The notes beneath the pieces are model-generated. The model ran no database searches. It saw only the letters and a list, made by a program, of their open reading frames with translations, and was not told where the DNA came from. Shown here in pieces: positions 18,803 to 27,400 of a stretch of 32,092 nucleotides of DNA (the stretch's first letter is position 1; each line of letters begins with the position of its first letter). The stretch comes from Myxococcales bacterium (lineage in GTDB: Bacteria; Myxococcota_A; Polyangia; GCA-2747355). A program made the position numbers and the translations under genes. The stretch lies in the NCBI GenBank assembly GCA_020431405.1, contig JAGQIK010000695.1, forward strand, positions 1 through 32,092, written 5' to 3'.

Positions 18803-19969
18803 TCAGGGGCAGGGAAACAGGCCGTCGAGCGCGGCCTGGATCTGCACCGTGCTGCTCGGCGGCGTCGGCGATGCGATGGCGTTCTTCAGCAAGTCGGCGA
18901 GCGTCGTGTTGCGCGCGCGCGCGGCGCGGTCGAGCACGCGGCCGAGGATCTGGACGGTGATCCAGGCGGCCGGCCTGTGGGCCTCGCAGATCAGCGGCAG
19001 CACCGACACGCGCGCCTTGACCAGCAGCGCGATGCCGCGCAGTAGCGCCTTGTCCATCTGCGCCAACGCTTGATCGCGGCGCGCCGTGTCCTTGGCCGGT
19101 ACGTCGGGGTCGAGGTCGCGCCAGCAGCGTACGGCGAGGATGCCGTCGAAGACGCGGTCGTGCGCTTGCGTCGAGACCTCGCGCACGTAGCGCGCCAGCC
19201 CCTTGCCGCCAGCGCGCGCCTCGCCGCCGGTGTAGTAGGCGTAAGACGAGTCGCAGTCTTTGGTCACGTTGGTGCAAGTGAACGCTTCTTTGTAGGTCGA
19301 GACGTAGAGGAACCACAGAAGCCCCGCCTCGATGCGCGCCGCGTTGTCGAGCGGCTCGAGCCCGTTGGCGCCGTCAGCAAAGGCCTTGTTGAGCAGCGGC
19401 TGGATCTGCGCCTGGCCGACGCAGCGCTCGGCGTTGGCGTCGATCTCGCTCTGCGTCATGTCGGCGCAGACCTTGGCGGCGGCTGGCACGTGCTCGTCCT
19501 CTCGGCGCGAGACGCGCGAGTCGAGCCCCTCGGGCTCGCTGTAGATCACGCGCGCGTCGACGAAGTCCTGCGCCGTCGGGTTTTTCGCGCCGACCAGCAG
19601 CTTGGCGACGATGCCTTCGAAGCCCGCCACGCGCGCGATGCTCGAGATGTCGGGCAGCACGCGGTGGTAGGTGTTGTCATCGGAGATGCAGGCCGGCCAG
19701 GTGTCGTTGGCCGTGTTGGCGGGCTGGTATTCGTCAGCTTCGGCGACGCAGCTCGGCTTGTTGTTGTTCGCCGGCGCGACGAGCTTGTGCCAGCTGAGAC
19801 AGCCCCCCTGACCGTCGACAAAGATGTCGGCGACACCGCCGTCGCTGGCGTCGGTGCCGGCTTCGCTGCGGCCATCGAGGCCCGATGGTTTGGGGTCGTC
19901 TTCGGCGCAGCCGCTCGCGGCGAGCACCAGCGACACGAGCACGGCGATCAGCGTCTTCTTGTGCGGCAT
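18803..19969 (-). CDS. Lipoprotein of unknown function
   Basis: A 388-residue protein with a signal peptide and lipobox AASGC (Cys21), followed by a short Asp/Gly/Ser-rich spacer and a Cys-containing region. The mature part is largely helical and has about ten cysteines, which suggests disulfide bonds outside the cytoplasm. Stretches such as EAGLLWFLYVSTYKEAFTC and ARYVREVSTQAHDRVFDGIL look like conserved helices, but I recognise no named domain. The ATG at 19969 is 7 nt after a -10 element with no ribosome-binding site, so the transcript may be leaderless. A longer open frame continues upstream but lies in the divergent gene and lacks a signal peptide. The gene is divergent from the exported protein at 20072. 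Confidence 0.8.
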   Translation of the reverse strand: MPHKKTLIAVLVSLVLAASGCAEDDPKPSGLDGRSEAGTDASDGGVADIFVDGQGGCLSWHKLVAPANNNKPSCVAEADEYQPANTANDTWPACISDDNTYHRVLPDISSIARVAGFEGIVAKLLVGAKNPTAQDFVDARVIYSEPEGLDSRVSRREDEHVPAAAKVCADMTQSEIDANAERCVGQAQIQPLLNKAFADGANGLEPLDNAARIEAGLLWFLYVSTYKEAFTCTNVTKDCDSSYAYYTGGEARAGGKGLARYVREVSTQAHDRVFDGILAVRCWRDLDPDVPAKDTARRDQALAQMDKALLRGIALLVKARVSVLPLICEAHRPAAWITVQILGRVLDRAARARNTTLADLLKNAIASPTPPSSTVQIQAALDGLFPCP

Positions 19970-19976
19970 GCGCTGA

Positions 19977-20005
19977 AGCGTAGTGGCGCCGAGATGCGAT
20001 CGCAA
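19977..20005 (-). promoter_or_regulatory. Sigma70-type promoter of the 388-residue lipoprotein gene
   Basis: On the minus strand TTGCGA (20000-20005) and TACGCT (19977-19982) are exactly 17 bp apart, and the -10 ends 7 nt before the ATG at 19969. There is no ribosome-binding sequence. The geometry fits a leaderless mRNA. Confidence 0.5.
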
Positions 20006-20011
20006 CCGCGC

Positions 20012-20041
20012 TTGAACCGGCCGCCCGGCCGATGCTACAAC
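20012..20041 (+). promoter_or_regulatory. Sigma70-type promoter of the gene at 20072
   Basis: TTGAAC (20012-20017) and TACAAC (20036-20041) are 18 bp apart. The predicted RNA start near 20048 would give a leader of about 24 nt with the GGGAGGT ribosome-binding sequence at 20058-20064. The -35 elements of the two divergent promoters are only 6 bp apart, so the two may compete. Confidence 0.5.
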
Positions 20042-20071
20042 GCGCCTTCGTGCCGCCGGGAGGTCACCGCC

Positions 20072-21163
20072 GTGTTCCGTTCGCCTCGTCTCGCGCTGCT
20101 GCCGAACCTGTTGCTGCTGGTCGCGTCGCTCGCTAGTGCCGCGTGCGTAGGTGACGAGCCGCCGCCGCGCGACGTCGACCTCGCGATCTACGCCGGCGAA
20201 GCGATGGGCCTCGCCGCGGTCAGCGCCGAGCTCGACCTGCTCGCCGAGATGCGCACCGTCGCGCAGGTGGCGCTGCCATCGCGCGAGGTGCAGAGCGCGG
20301 CGCTCGGCGAGCTTTTGCGCGCGGCCGCCGATCGCGGCGTCGAGGTGCGCCTGTGGCCGCTGCTGCCCGAAGCCGACGGCTACTGGCCCAACGAGAACAA
20401 CATCGACAAGTACGCGCAGCTCGTGCGCGACATCCTCGCGCGGCTTCGGCGCGACGACCTTGTCGCCAGCGCCATCGTTTACGACATGGAGCCTGCCTTC
20501 GAGTACAGCGAGAAGCTCTTCGCGGCCACCGACGGCGGCGATCTCGGCACGGCGCTGCGGCTGCTGCAGCAACACGTCGACCGCAAGGCCTTCGCCGCGG
20601 CGCGCGAAAAGCTCGTCGCCAGCGTGCGCGAGGTGCAGGCGCAGGGCTTGCGCGCCGCATGCGTGACGTTCCCGCAGGTGCTCGACGATGTCGCCGACGG
20701 CGACAACGACGTCGAGGACGCCTTCGACATCCCGGTGCGCGACGTGCCGTGGGACAACGTCTCGCTGATGGTCTATCAGAGCGTCTACGCCAGCCTCGCT
20801 GGTGGCTGGATCGGCCCCGCGCTGGTGCAAAGCTACGCCGCCGACGCGCGCGCGACCTTCGGCGACGCCGCCACCATCGCGCTCGGCCTCGTCGGCCAAG
20901 CCGGCGTGCTGACGCCCGAGGGACGCCCGCGCTACCCCGACGCGCAGACGCTCGCCGATGACGTCGGCGCCGCGCTCGCCGCAGGCGTCAAGCGCGTGGA
21001 GCTGTTCTCCTTCGACGGCATGCTCGAGTCCGGGCGAGCCAAGGCGCGCGAGTGGCTCGCCGCGGCTGCCGCCGCCAAAGCCAAGCCCGTCGATGGCGTG
21101 TCGAGCCGCGTCAAGCGCGTGCGCGGCATCATCAGCGCGCTCGACGATCTGCTCGACAAATAG
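20072..21163 (+). CDS. Exported TIM-barrel-like protein of unknown function
   Basis: A 363-residue protein starting at GTG, fixed by the GGGAGGT ribosome-binding sequence 7 nt upstream. The signal peptide ends in ASAAC (Cys25); the -3 residue is Ser, so lipidation is likely but not certain. The rest alternates strands and helices (VDLAIYAGE, VEVRLWPLLPEADGYWPNEN, ASAIVYDMEPAFEYSE, LRAACVTFPQVLDD, DNVSLMVYQS, ATIALGLVGQAG, VKRVELFSFDGML), strongly suggesting a TIM barrel. The acidic YDMEP motif at the end of a strand (Asp138, Glu140) and the following Tyr-Gln and Phe-Asp strands resemble the active-site layout of glycoside hydrolases such as the GH18-like clan. The standard family signatures are not clear, so only a hydrolase-like role is proposed. 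Confidence 0.7.
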   Translation: MFRSPRLALLPNLLLLVASLASAACVGDEPPPRDVDLAIYAGEAMGLAAVSAELDLLAEMRTVAQVALPSREVQSAALGELLRAAADRGVEVRLWPLLPEADGYWPNENNIDKYAQLVRDILARLRRDDLVASAIVYDMEPAFEYSEKLFAATDGGDLGTALRLLQQHVDRKAFAAAREKLVASVREVQAQGLRAACVTFPQVLDDVADGDNDVEDAFDIPVRDVPWDNVSLMVYQSVYASLAGGWIGPALVQSYAADARATFGDAATIALGLVGQAGVLTPEGRPRYPDAQTLADDVGAALAAGVKRVELFSFDGMLESGRAKAREWLAAAAAAKAKPVDGVSSRVKRVRGIISALDDLLDK

Positions 21164-21166
21164 CCC

Positions 21167-23365
21167 CTAGGGCTTCAGCTCCACGCTGACGATCGCCTGC
21201 GCCCCGGCGCCGTTGACACTCGAGCCGTGGTAGCGATAGACGGCGTCGCCGACGTTTTCGACGACGAGCGAGGCCAGCAGATGCCGCGTCCAGCGGTAGC
21301 CGGCGCGCAGATCGAACACCACGAAGGCCGGTGTGCCGCCCGTGGGGATGCGCACGTCGGCCTCGTCGCCGATGGAGAGCCGGTCCTGGCGCAGCGCCCA
21401 GCGCATCGCGGCGCCGAGATACACGCCGCTGCCGTGGCGCCAGCGCAGCTCGACTACGCCGTTGAGCGGCGGGATGCGCGAAAGCGGCAGCCGCTCGGGC
21501 TGCGCGCCGATCACTGGATTGGGTCCCGAGCCGATAGCGTAGGCGAGCGTGGCGCGCAGCCCGACGTGCCACGGGAGCGCCAGGCGCAGCACCGCCTCGA
21601 CGCCGTGGATCGTCGCGAGGTCGTGCAGGTTGACCAGCTGGTAGCGTGTGGTCGAGGTCGCGCACTGCGGCGTGTTGGGGGGACAGTCGGCGACGAGGCG
21701 CGGCGCGCGCTCGATGGCGTCGGAGAGCATGGCGCGAAAGCCCCACAGCTCGGCGCGCAGCCGGCCGGCCTCGAGGCGCACGCCGCCTTCCAACGTGGTG
21801 GCCGTCTCGGGTAACAGCTCGGGGTTTTCGAACTGAAAGCCCGGGCCGGTCTGCTGTCGCGAGGTCATGTCGTCGAGGTTGGGTGCGCGAAAGGAGCGGT
21901 CGACGCTCGCCAGAACGCTCAGCCACGGCAGGGCGCGCCACTCGAGCCCGACGTTTCCCACCACGGTGGCCCAGTCGCGATCGACCGCGAGCGTGCCCGA
22001 CTCGACGTCGGCCGGTGCCCGCGCGAAGGTTGTCGTGACGCGCAGCCCAGCGCGCAGCGTGAGCCGCGAGAGCAGCGTCGCCTCGGCGCGCGTGTAGATC
22101 GCGCCCCAGGTGTACGTCGAGCCGTCGAGGTACTGGCCGCGCGTGGCCGGCACGACAACATCGATGTCGGAGAAGCTGGTCCACGCCACCGACTCGATGC
22201 GGTCGTGATAGACGTCGAGGCCGTAATGCAGCGCCAGCGATAGCCACGGGCGCGGCTGCAGCGCGGCGCTCGAGGCGCGCGCGAGGATCATCAGCGTGTG
22301 GACGTCGTCGCGGCCGCCGTTTTCGACAAACGAGGCCGGCCGTTGGTTACGGCGCCGCTCGTGCTGGTTTTGGTAGCCGACGGTCAGCGAGACGCGCCGA
22401 GCCGCAGCGAAGCCGAGGCGTCCGACCAGCCGCGCGTAGGCCAGCGTGCGAAACTGCTCGTCGTAGCGCAGACACGCCGTGATCGGCGCCAGGAAGGGCG
22501 GGCACTGATCGGTGCGTGGTGCGCCGAGCTGGCGATAGTCGTAGAGCGCGGCGGTGAGCTCGAAGCGTGGGCCGAGCGCCGCGACGAGGCGCACGTCGGA
22601 GGCGAGCTCGCGAAACCCGGTGCCGAGCTGCGTGCGTCCATCGTCGGCGAGACGCGCCACGGCCGCCGGCTCACCGGTGACCGGGCTGCGCAGCACGCCA
22701 CCGCCTTCGAGCAAGCCCAGCCGGCGAAAGCCGACACCGCCTAGCACGGCGACGTGACGTCCTACCTGAGCCGCCAGCTGAGCGCGCCCGCCGATCTCGC
22801 CGTCGGCCGTCGCCGCGCGCATGGTCAGCTTGGGCGAGACGCGCAGCAGCGCGCGCTGTCGGCCGTCGATGATCGGCGCCAGCGGATGCGCCGCGATGGC
22901 GCCGCCGATGGCGTCGGAGCCGTAGCGCGTCGAGGCGCCGCCGCGCACCACGGTGATGCTCTGGATGGTGCGCGCGTCGACGGTGAAGAAGTACTGGTTG
23001 GGCCCTTGGCGAAAGGTGCTGTTGTTGAGGCGGATGCCGTCGAAGAGCAGCACCGTCTGCTGTCCCGTGCGGCCGCGAATGTAGGCTGACGCCTGGCCGT
23101 GCGCGGTCTGCTGGATATAGACGCCCGGCTCGTATCGCAGCACGTCGGGCGCCGAGCGCGGCAGTCGCTCCTGCATCTCGCGCCGCGTGACCTTGCTGCT
23201 GGCGCGCCCTTCGCCGTGCGCTTCGCCGCTGCGGCCGTGCACCTCGGTGCGGTAGGGCTGCGATGTTGGCTGCGATGTGGGCTGCGACGTCGGCGCGTCG
23301 GCGCGCGCGTCGACAGAGAAGAGCAGGGCGGCCGCTACCAGCGCGGCGTTTGTACAGCGCAGCAC
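21167..23365 (-). CDS. TonB-dependent outer-membrane receptor
   Basis: A 732-residue receptor. A signal peptide (cut probably after ARA, residue 22) is followed by three TSQP repeats and a linker. The plug domain (about 55-165) has LPRSAPDVLRYEPGVYIQQ, IRGRTGQQTVLLFDGIRLNN and VVRGGASTRYGSDAIGGAI, all typical. The rest forms the 22-strand barrel, with FRAPNLDDM and NPELLPETATTLEGGVRL as late signatures. Such receptors import iron complexes, cobalamin or sugars with energy from TonB-ExbBD; no ligand is indicated and no TonB gene is present. The C terminus ends VELKP instead of the usual aromatic residue. The GTG at 23365 has no ribosome-binding site but a TATTGT 6 nt upstream. It follows a lipoprotein gene by 33 bp on the same strand. 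Confidence 0.95.
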   Translation of the reverse strand: MLRCTNAALVAAALLFSVDARADAPTSQPTSQPTSQPYRTEVHGRSGEAHGEGRASSKVTRREMQERLPRSAPDVLRYEPGVYIQQTAHGQASAYIRGRTGQQTVLLFDGIRLNNSTFRQGPNQYFFTVDARTIQSITVVRGGASTRYGSDAIGGAIAAHPLAPIIDGRQRALLRVSPKLTMRAATADGEIGGRAQLAAQVGRHVAVLGGVGFRRLGLLEGGGVLRSPVTGEPAAVARLADDGRTQLGTGFRELASDVRLVAALGPRFELTAALYDYRQLGAPRTDQCPPFLAPITACLRYDEQFRTLAYARLVGRLGFAAARRVSLTVGYQNQHERRRNQRPASFVENGGRDDVHTLMILARASSAALQPRPWLSLALHYGLDVYHDRIESVAWTSFSDIDVVVPATRGQYLDGSTYTWGAIYTRAEATLLSRLTLRAGLRVTTTFARAPADVESGTLAVDRDWATVVGNVGLEWRALPWLSVLASVDRSFRAPNLDDMTSRQQTGPGFQFENPELLPETATTLEGGVRLEAGRLRAELWGFRAMLSDAIERAPRLVADCPPNTPQCATSTTRYQLVNLHDLATIHGVEAVLRLALPWHVGLRATLAYAIGSGPNPVIGAQPERLPLSRIPPLNGVVELRWRHGSGVYLGAAMRWALRQDRLSIGDEADVRIPTGGTPAFVVFDLRAGYRWTRHLLASLVVENVGDAVYRYHGSSVNGAGAQAIVSVELKP
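23256..23291 (-). repeat. Three 12-bp repeats encoding TSQP in the receptor N terminus
   Basis: Three tandem copies of a GGCTGCGATGTK-type unit (plus-strand reading; the third copy has two changes) encode Thr-Ser-Gln-Pro repeats between the signal peptide and the plug. The unit is a multiple of three, so copy changes keep the frame. Confidence 0.8.
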
Positions 23366-23398
23366 GCGGCGACAATAGCGCGACGGAGGTGGCAGTAG

Positions 23399-24403
23399 CT
23401 AAGGGATGACCGCTCTGATGGCGTTGAATCCGACGCCGAGCGTTAGCTCGAGCTGCCCGTCGCCGTCGACATCGACGTCGCCGCTGAGAAACGTCTTGAT
23501 CAGCGCGTTGTCGCGCACCTCGGCAGCGGTGATGCGCTGGTCCTTATTCCTATCGAACAGGTTGAGCACCTGGTCGCGCGTGGCTTGTGGCGTGTTGGGA
23601 TCGTTCACAAGCCGATCGACGAGGACCGCGATGGCGGGAATGACCGAGTTGCTGATCTCGGACTGTGGGATGCCGCCGGTAATGCGACCGTTGGTGAGCT
23701 CGAGGTTGCCCACGCGTGCGGTGACGCGTGGTCTGCGCAGCCTGATCTGCATCGCCGAGCCGCCCAAGCTCATCTGCATCAAGAGGCTGCTGCCCGACAC
23801 CGCCAGGCTCGACGACGCGATCGCGCCTCGCAGCAGCGAGCCGCCGGAAGCGATCTTGAACGGGAAGTTGCCCGAAAAGCAGGTCGACTTGCCCTGCGAG
23901 CGGCAGGCGGCGTAGCTGGTGCGATCGCCACAGCAGGGAAAGGGCGCGCCTTGCCACAGCGTGAGCGCGACGTTGCTGTCGTTGACGAAGTTGTTGGCGG
24001 CGACTCGCACCAGCAGGATGTTGTCGCCGGCTGCCACCGACAGTCGCGTCGACTCGTAGACATCGACGCCCTGCAGCACGCCGCTGAGACCGGCGAGGAT
24101 GCCTCCGAACGCGTTGTCGGGGAGCCCGTCGCCGTCGTAGTCGAAGCCGAGCATGGCGGCTTGGTTCTGGTCGCGCGGCAGCTGCAGATCGTCGATGACA
24201 TAGTCGCGCCCCGAGCTCGGCGGCGTGCTGTCTGGCGGGGGAGTCGGCCGCATGTCGGGCACCGGCGTAGGGCCGAAGTCCCCAGGCGGTGGTGGCGGCG
24301 GCGGTGGGTTGGTTCCCGCCTCGTCGCTCTGGCGCGGTCCGGTGCGCGCGCCGCAGGCGACGAGGCTCGTCACCAGCAGCGCCGTCGCGAGCAGCCGCCG
24401 CAT
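23399..24403 (-). CDS. Lipoprotein with EF-hand/dockerin-like calcium motifs
   Basis: A 334-residue protein with signal peptide and lipobox LVAC (Cys17), then a proline-rich linker (a run of eight Pro followed by more Pro/Thr) of about 45 residues. Three Asp-rich calcium-type loops are seen: DYDGDGLPD near residue 88, an EF-hand-like DRNKDQRITAAEV near 285-297, and DVDVDGDGQLEL near 310-320. Between them is a Ser/Leu-rich domain with a four-Cys stretch (PFPCCGDRTSYAACRSQGKSTC) that I do not recognise. The ATG is 2 nt after the stop of the giant TPR gene, so the two are translationally linked. The TonB-dependent receptor follows 33 bp later. It is likely an envelope protein that may work with the receptor; no ligand is suggested by the sequence. 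Confidence 0.82.
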   Translation of the reverse strand: MRRLLATALLVTSLVACGARTGPRQSDEAGTNPPPPPPPPGDFGPTPVPDMRPTPPPDSTPPSSGRDYVIDDLQLPRDQNQAAMLGFDYDGDGLPDNAFGGILAGLSGVLQGVDVYESTRLSVAAGDNILLVRVAANNFVNDSNVALTLWQGAPFPCCGDRTSYAACRSQGKSTCFSGNFPFKIASGGSLLRGAIASSSLAVSGSSLLMQMSLGGSAMQIRLRRPRVTARVGNLELTNGRITGGIPQSEISNSVIPAIAVLVDRLVNDPNTPQATRDQVLNLFDRNKDQRITAAEVRDNALIKTFLSGDVDVDGDGQLELTLGVGFNAIRAVIP

Positions 24404-24405
24404 GG

Positions 24406-27400
24406 CTAGACGTTCGCCGTCTGCGCGTTGGCCATCAGCTTGCCAAAGCTCGGCGAAGCGGCGAAGGCCACCAGGTCCTGCAGGATCGGGCTCGAGTCGA
24501 CGTACTCGTCGAGCTCCTCGATGCGCGCCACCACGCGCGGCCGCGTGACGTCGGTTTCGAGGCGCGAGACGACGCGGAAAGCTTGCCGCAGGTCAGCACC
24601 CGCCAGAAGCCCCGCGCGGCGCGCCGACTTGCGCACGCCGAGCCAGTAACGCCGCCCCAGCTCGAGCGGGCTGACGTCGGCCCACTGCTCGAGCTGCTCG
24701 GCCCACGCCGCGCGCGTGCCCTCGTCGACCGCCTCGCGGATGCGATCCGAAAGCCGTGTCACCTGCTTGCCGGCGTCGCTCGAGAAGCCGAGCGCGCGCC
24801 ACAGCGCGGGCACTAGCTGCTCGCGCGCGTCGAGCGGCAGCGCGGCCAGCGCGCGGTGCCCGGGCCGGATCAAGGCCAGCGCGTAGGCGAACAGAAAGCC
24901 CACCTCGGCGTGCACCAGCTGCTGCATCACCTCGGTACGCACGACCACGGCGGCCGGGTCGCTGTTGACCACTACCACGCTCTCCGGCAGGTCCTGCGTG
25001 CGGTGCAGCGTGACGTCGTCGAAGCCGAGCTGGCTCGCCACCGCGCTGAAGGCCTTGCCGAGCGAGGTCTGCGGGCTGATCGCGATCGCGGCGCCGTCGC
25101 CGGCGTCCTCCACCGACGTGGTACCCAGCGGGCGCACCATCGTCTCGAGCTGCGCCAGCACGCCGGCCAGCGCGTCGATGGCGTCGCGGTGCATCAGCAT
25201 CTGGAAGTCCTCCGGACGCGGGCAGTACATCGGCGGACGCTCGTACTCCTTGCGCATCGCCTGCACCACGGCCTTGATGTCGGGCTCCACCTGGCTCACG
25301 CCGAGCAGCGGCGACATCATCGTCCAGGCCCAGCGCTTGTTGTCGGCGAGCAGCAGCTTGGCCAGCTCGAGCGTGCGCGTGAACCACGGCGGCCCAAACG
25401 CCACCAGCAGCCCCAGCACGTCGACGCGCTCCTCGCGGCGCGACGGATCGTTGCCGTACATCTCGTCGAGCTGCGAGAGCGCCTCGCGCGTGGGCAGCGC
25501 GTCGACGCTCTGGCGCAGGTACTGCTCGCAGCGCTCGCGGTCGCCGAGCTTGGCGCTGCAGATCAAGGCCATACGACGCAGCGACTCGGAGCGCTGCTCG
25601 GGCGTGCCGCTGTCGCAGCTCGCCTCGAGCACTTGCAGCACCTGCTGCCAGTCCTCGCGCCGCTCGAGCACCTCGACCAGGCCGTCGCGCGCCGGCTGGC
25701 GGCTCGGGTCGTAGGACAGCGCCATGTCGAAGGCCTCGATGGCCTCGTCCTCGCCGCCGTCGCGCGCCGCGAAGATCTCGCCGCGCACCTGCCACAACGT
25801 GGCCAGCTCGTCGGCGTCCTCGGCCGTCGGCAGAAGCCCGTCCACCACGGCGTCGCTCTCGTCGAGGCGTCCCGTGCGCTGATAGTGCCGCAGGGCGCGA
25901 TGCAAGAGGTCGCGGTGCCTCGGGTCGTCCTCGGGCAGGCCGTCGCTGAGCGCTTGCTCGTAGCAGGCACCGGCCTCCTCGGCGCGCCCGATGCCATCCT
26001 CCCAGAGCACGCCGATGCGGTAGTAGAGGTTGGCGCGGTCGGCTTCGTTTTCGACGACCGTCAGCGCGCGGATCAGGTACTCGAGCGCCGCCGCCACGCG
26101 ACCCGCCTCGGCTTGCGCATCGCCGATGGCCTCGAGGCAGTCGGCGCCGAGCGGCTCGATGTGCAGCGCCTCGCGGAAGTCGTCGATGGCCTCGTCGCGC
26201 CGCTCGAGGCGGCGCAACGTCACGCCGCGCGCGTAGTGCGCCGTGAAGCGCTGCTCGTCGGCGAGGTCGTCCTTGTAGTGCGACAGGATCTCGTCGAGCA
26301 GCTCGTGCGCCTGCTCGATGTTGTTGCTCTCGATGAGCTTCTCGGCGCGCGCCAGCGCCGCCGGCGCGTGGTTGGGCGTCAGCTCGTAGGCGCGCTGCAC
26401 CGCGCGCGCGTAGACGTCGGGGTGGTTGGCCGACTGCGCGCCGAGCGCGAGCAGGTAGAGTCGATCGGCTTCGTCCTTGAGCGCCTCGTGGTCGATCTTG
26501 CTGGTGCGCTCGACAGCCATCACCCACGAACGGCCGGCGCGATAGAGGCCCTCCGGATCGGCCGCGCGCTCGCACGCCGCCGCGAGCGCCTCCCAGGCCT
26601 CGGCGCCGTCGGGGTCGATGGCGACGGCGCGCTGATACCACGAGATCGCCTGCGGCACGTCGCTCTCGGCAGAGCCGTCGCCGAGCGCCTTGAGCCGCTT
26701 AGCCCGTTCGGCAGGCTCGAGCTCGCGCTCGCCTTCCATCGGCAGCAGCGCCGCCGCCGGTCGCAGGCTCTTGCGCCGGCGGCCGATGCCTTTGAGCGCC
26801 TCCATCGCGGGCTGGTTGTCGGGATCGACGCCGCGCGCCTCGCGATAGAACGGCACCATCTTGTCGTTGAGCTCGGGCGTCTCGTCACAGACCTCGGCGA
26901 GGTGACACAGCACCAGCGCCGACTCGGTGGGCGACAGCCCCTTGGCCTGCTGGTGGCGCAGGTCGACGTACTTGACCATATCGCCGGCGTGACGAGCCAA
27001 GCGCGCCATCGCCAGCAGCGCGCCCTCTTTGTGCTGCGGGTGTCCGTCGATGATGCGCTTCCAGTAGCCCTGCGCGCGCTCGCTGTCGTCGAGGTTGAGC
27101 TGGCAGATGCGCGCCATCTCGTAGAGCGAGTCGATCTTGTCGTGCTCGTCGAGGTTGTCCATCTGCTCGTCGAGCAGCTTGCACAGGTCGTCGAAGCGGC
27201 CGGCGCTGCGCAGCAGGCGCGACAGGCGCACGCGCACGGCGCGGTCTTGCGGACGCAGCTCGAGCACGAAGCGATAGAGCTCCTCGCGCAGCTCGGGCTC
27301 GCGCTCGGCGAAGTGCTCGTGACAGACGAGCAGCGCCTCGTCGAGGCTCTCGAGCTTCTCGTCACGCGGCTCGGCGGCGCGCGCGCGATCGCGCAGCACC

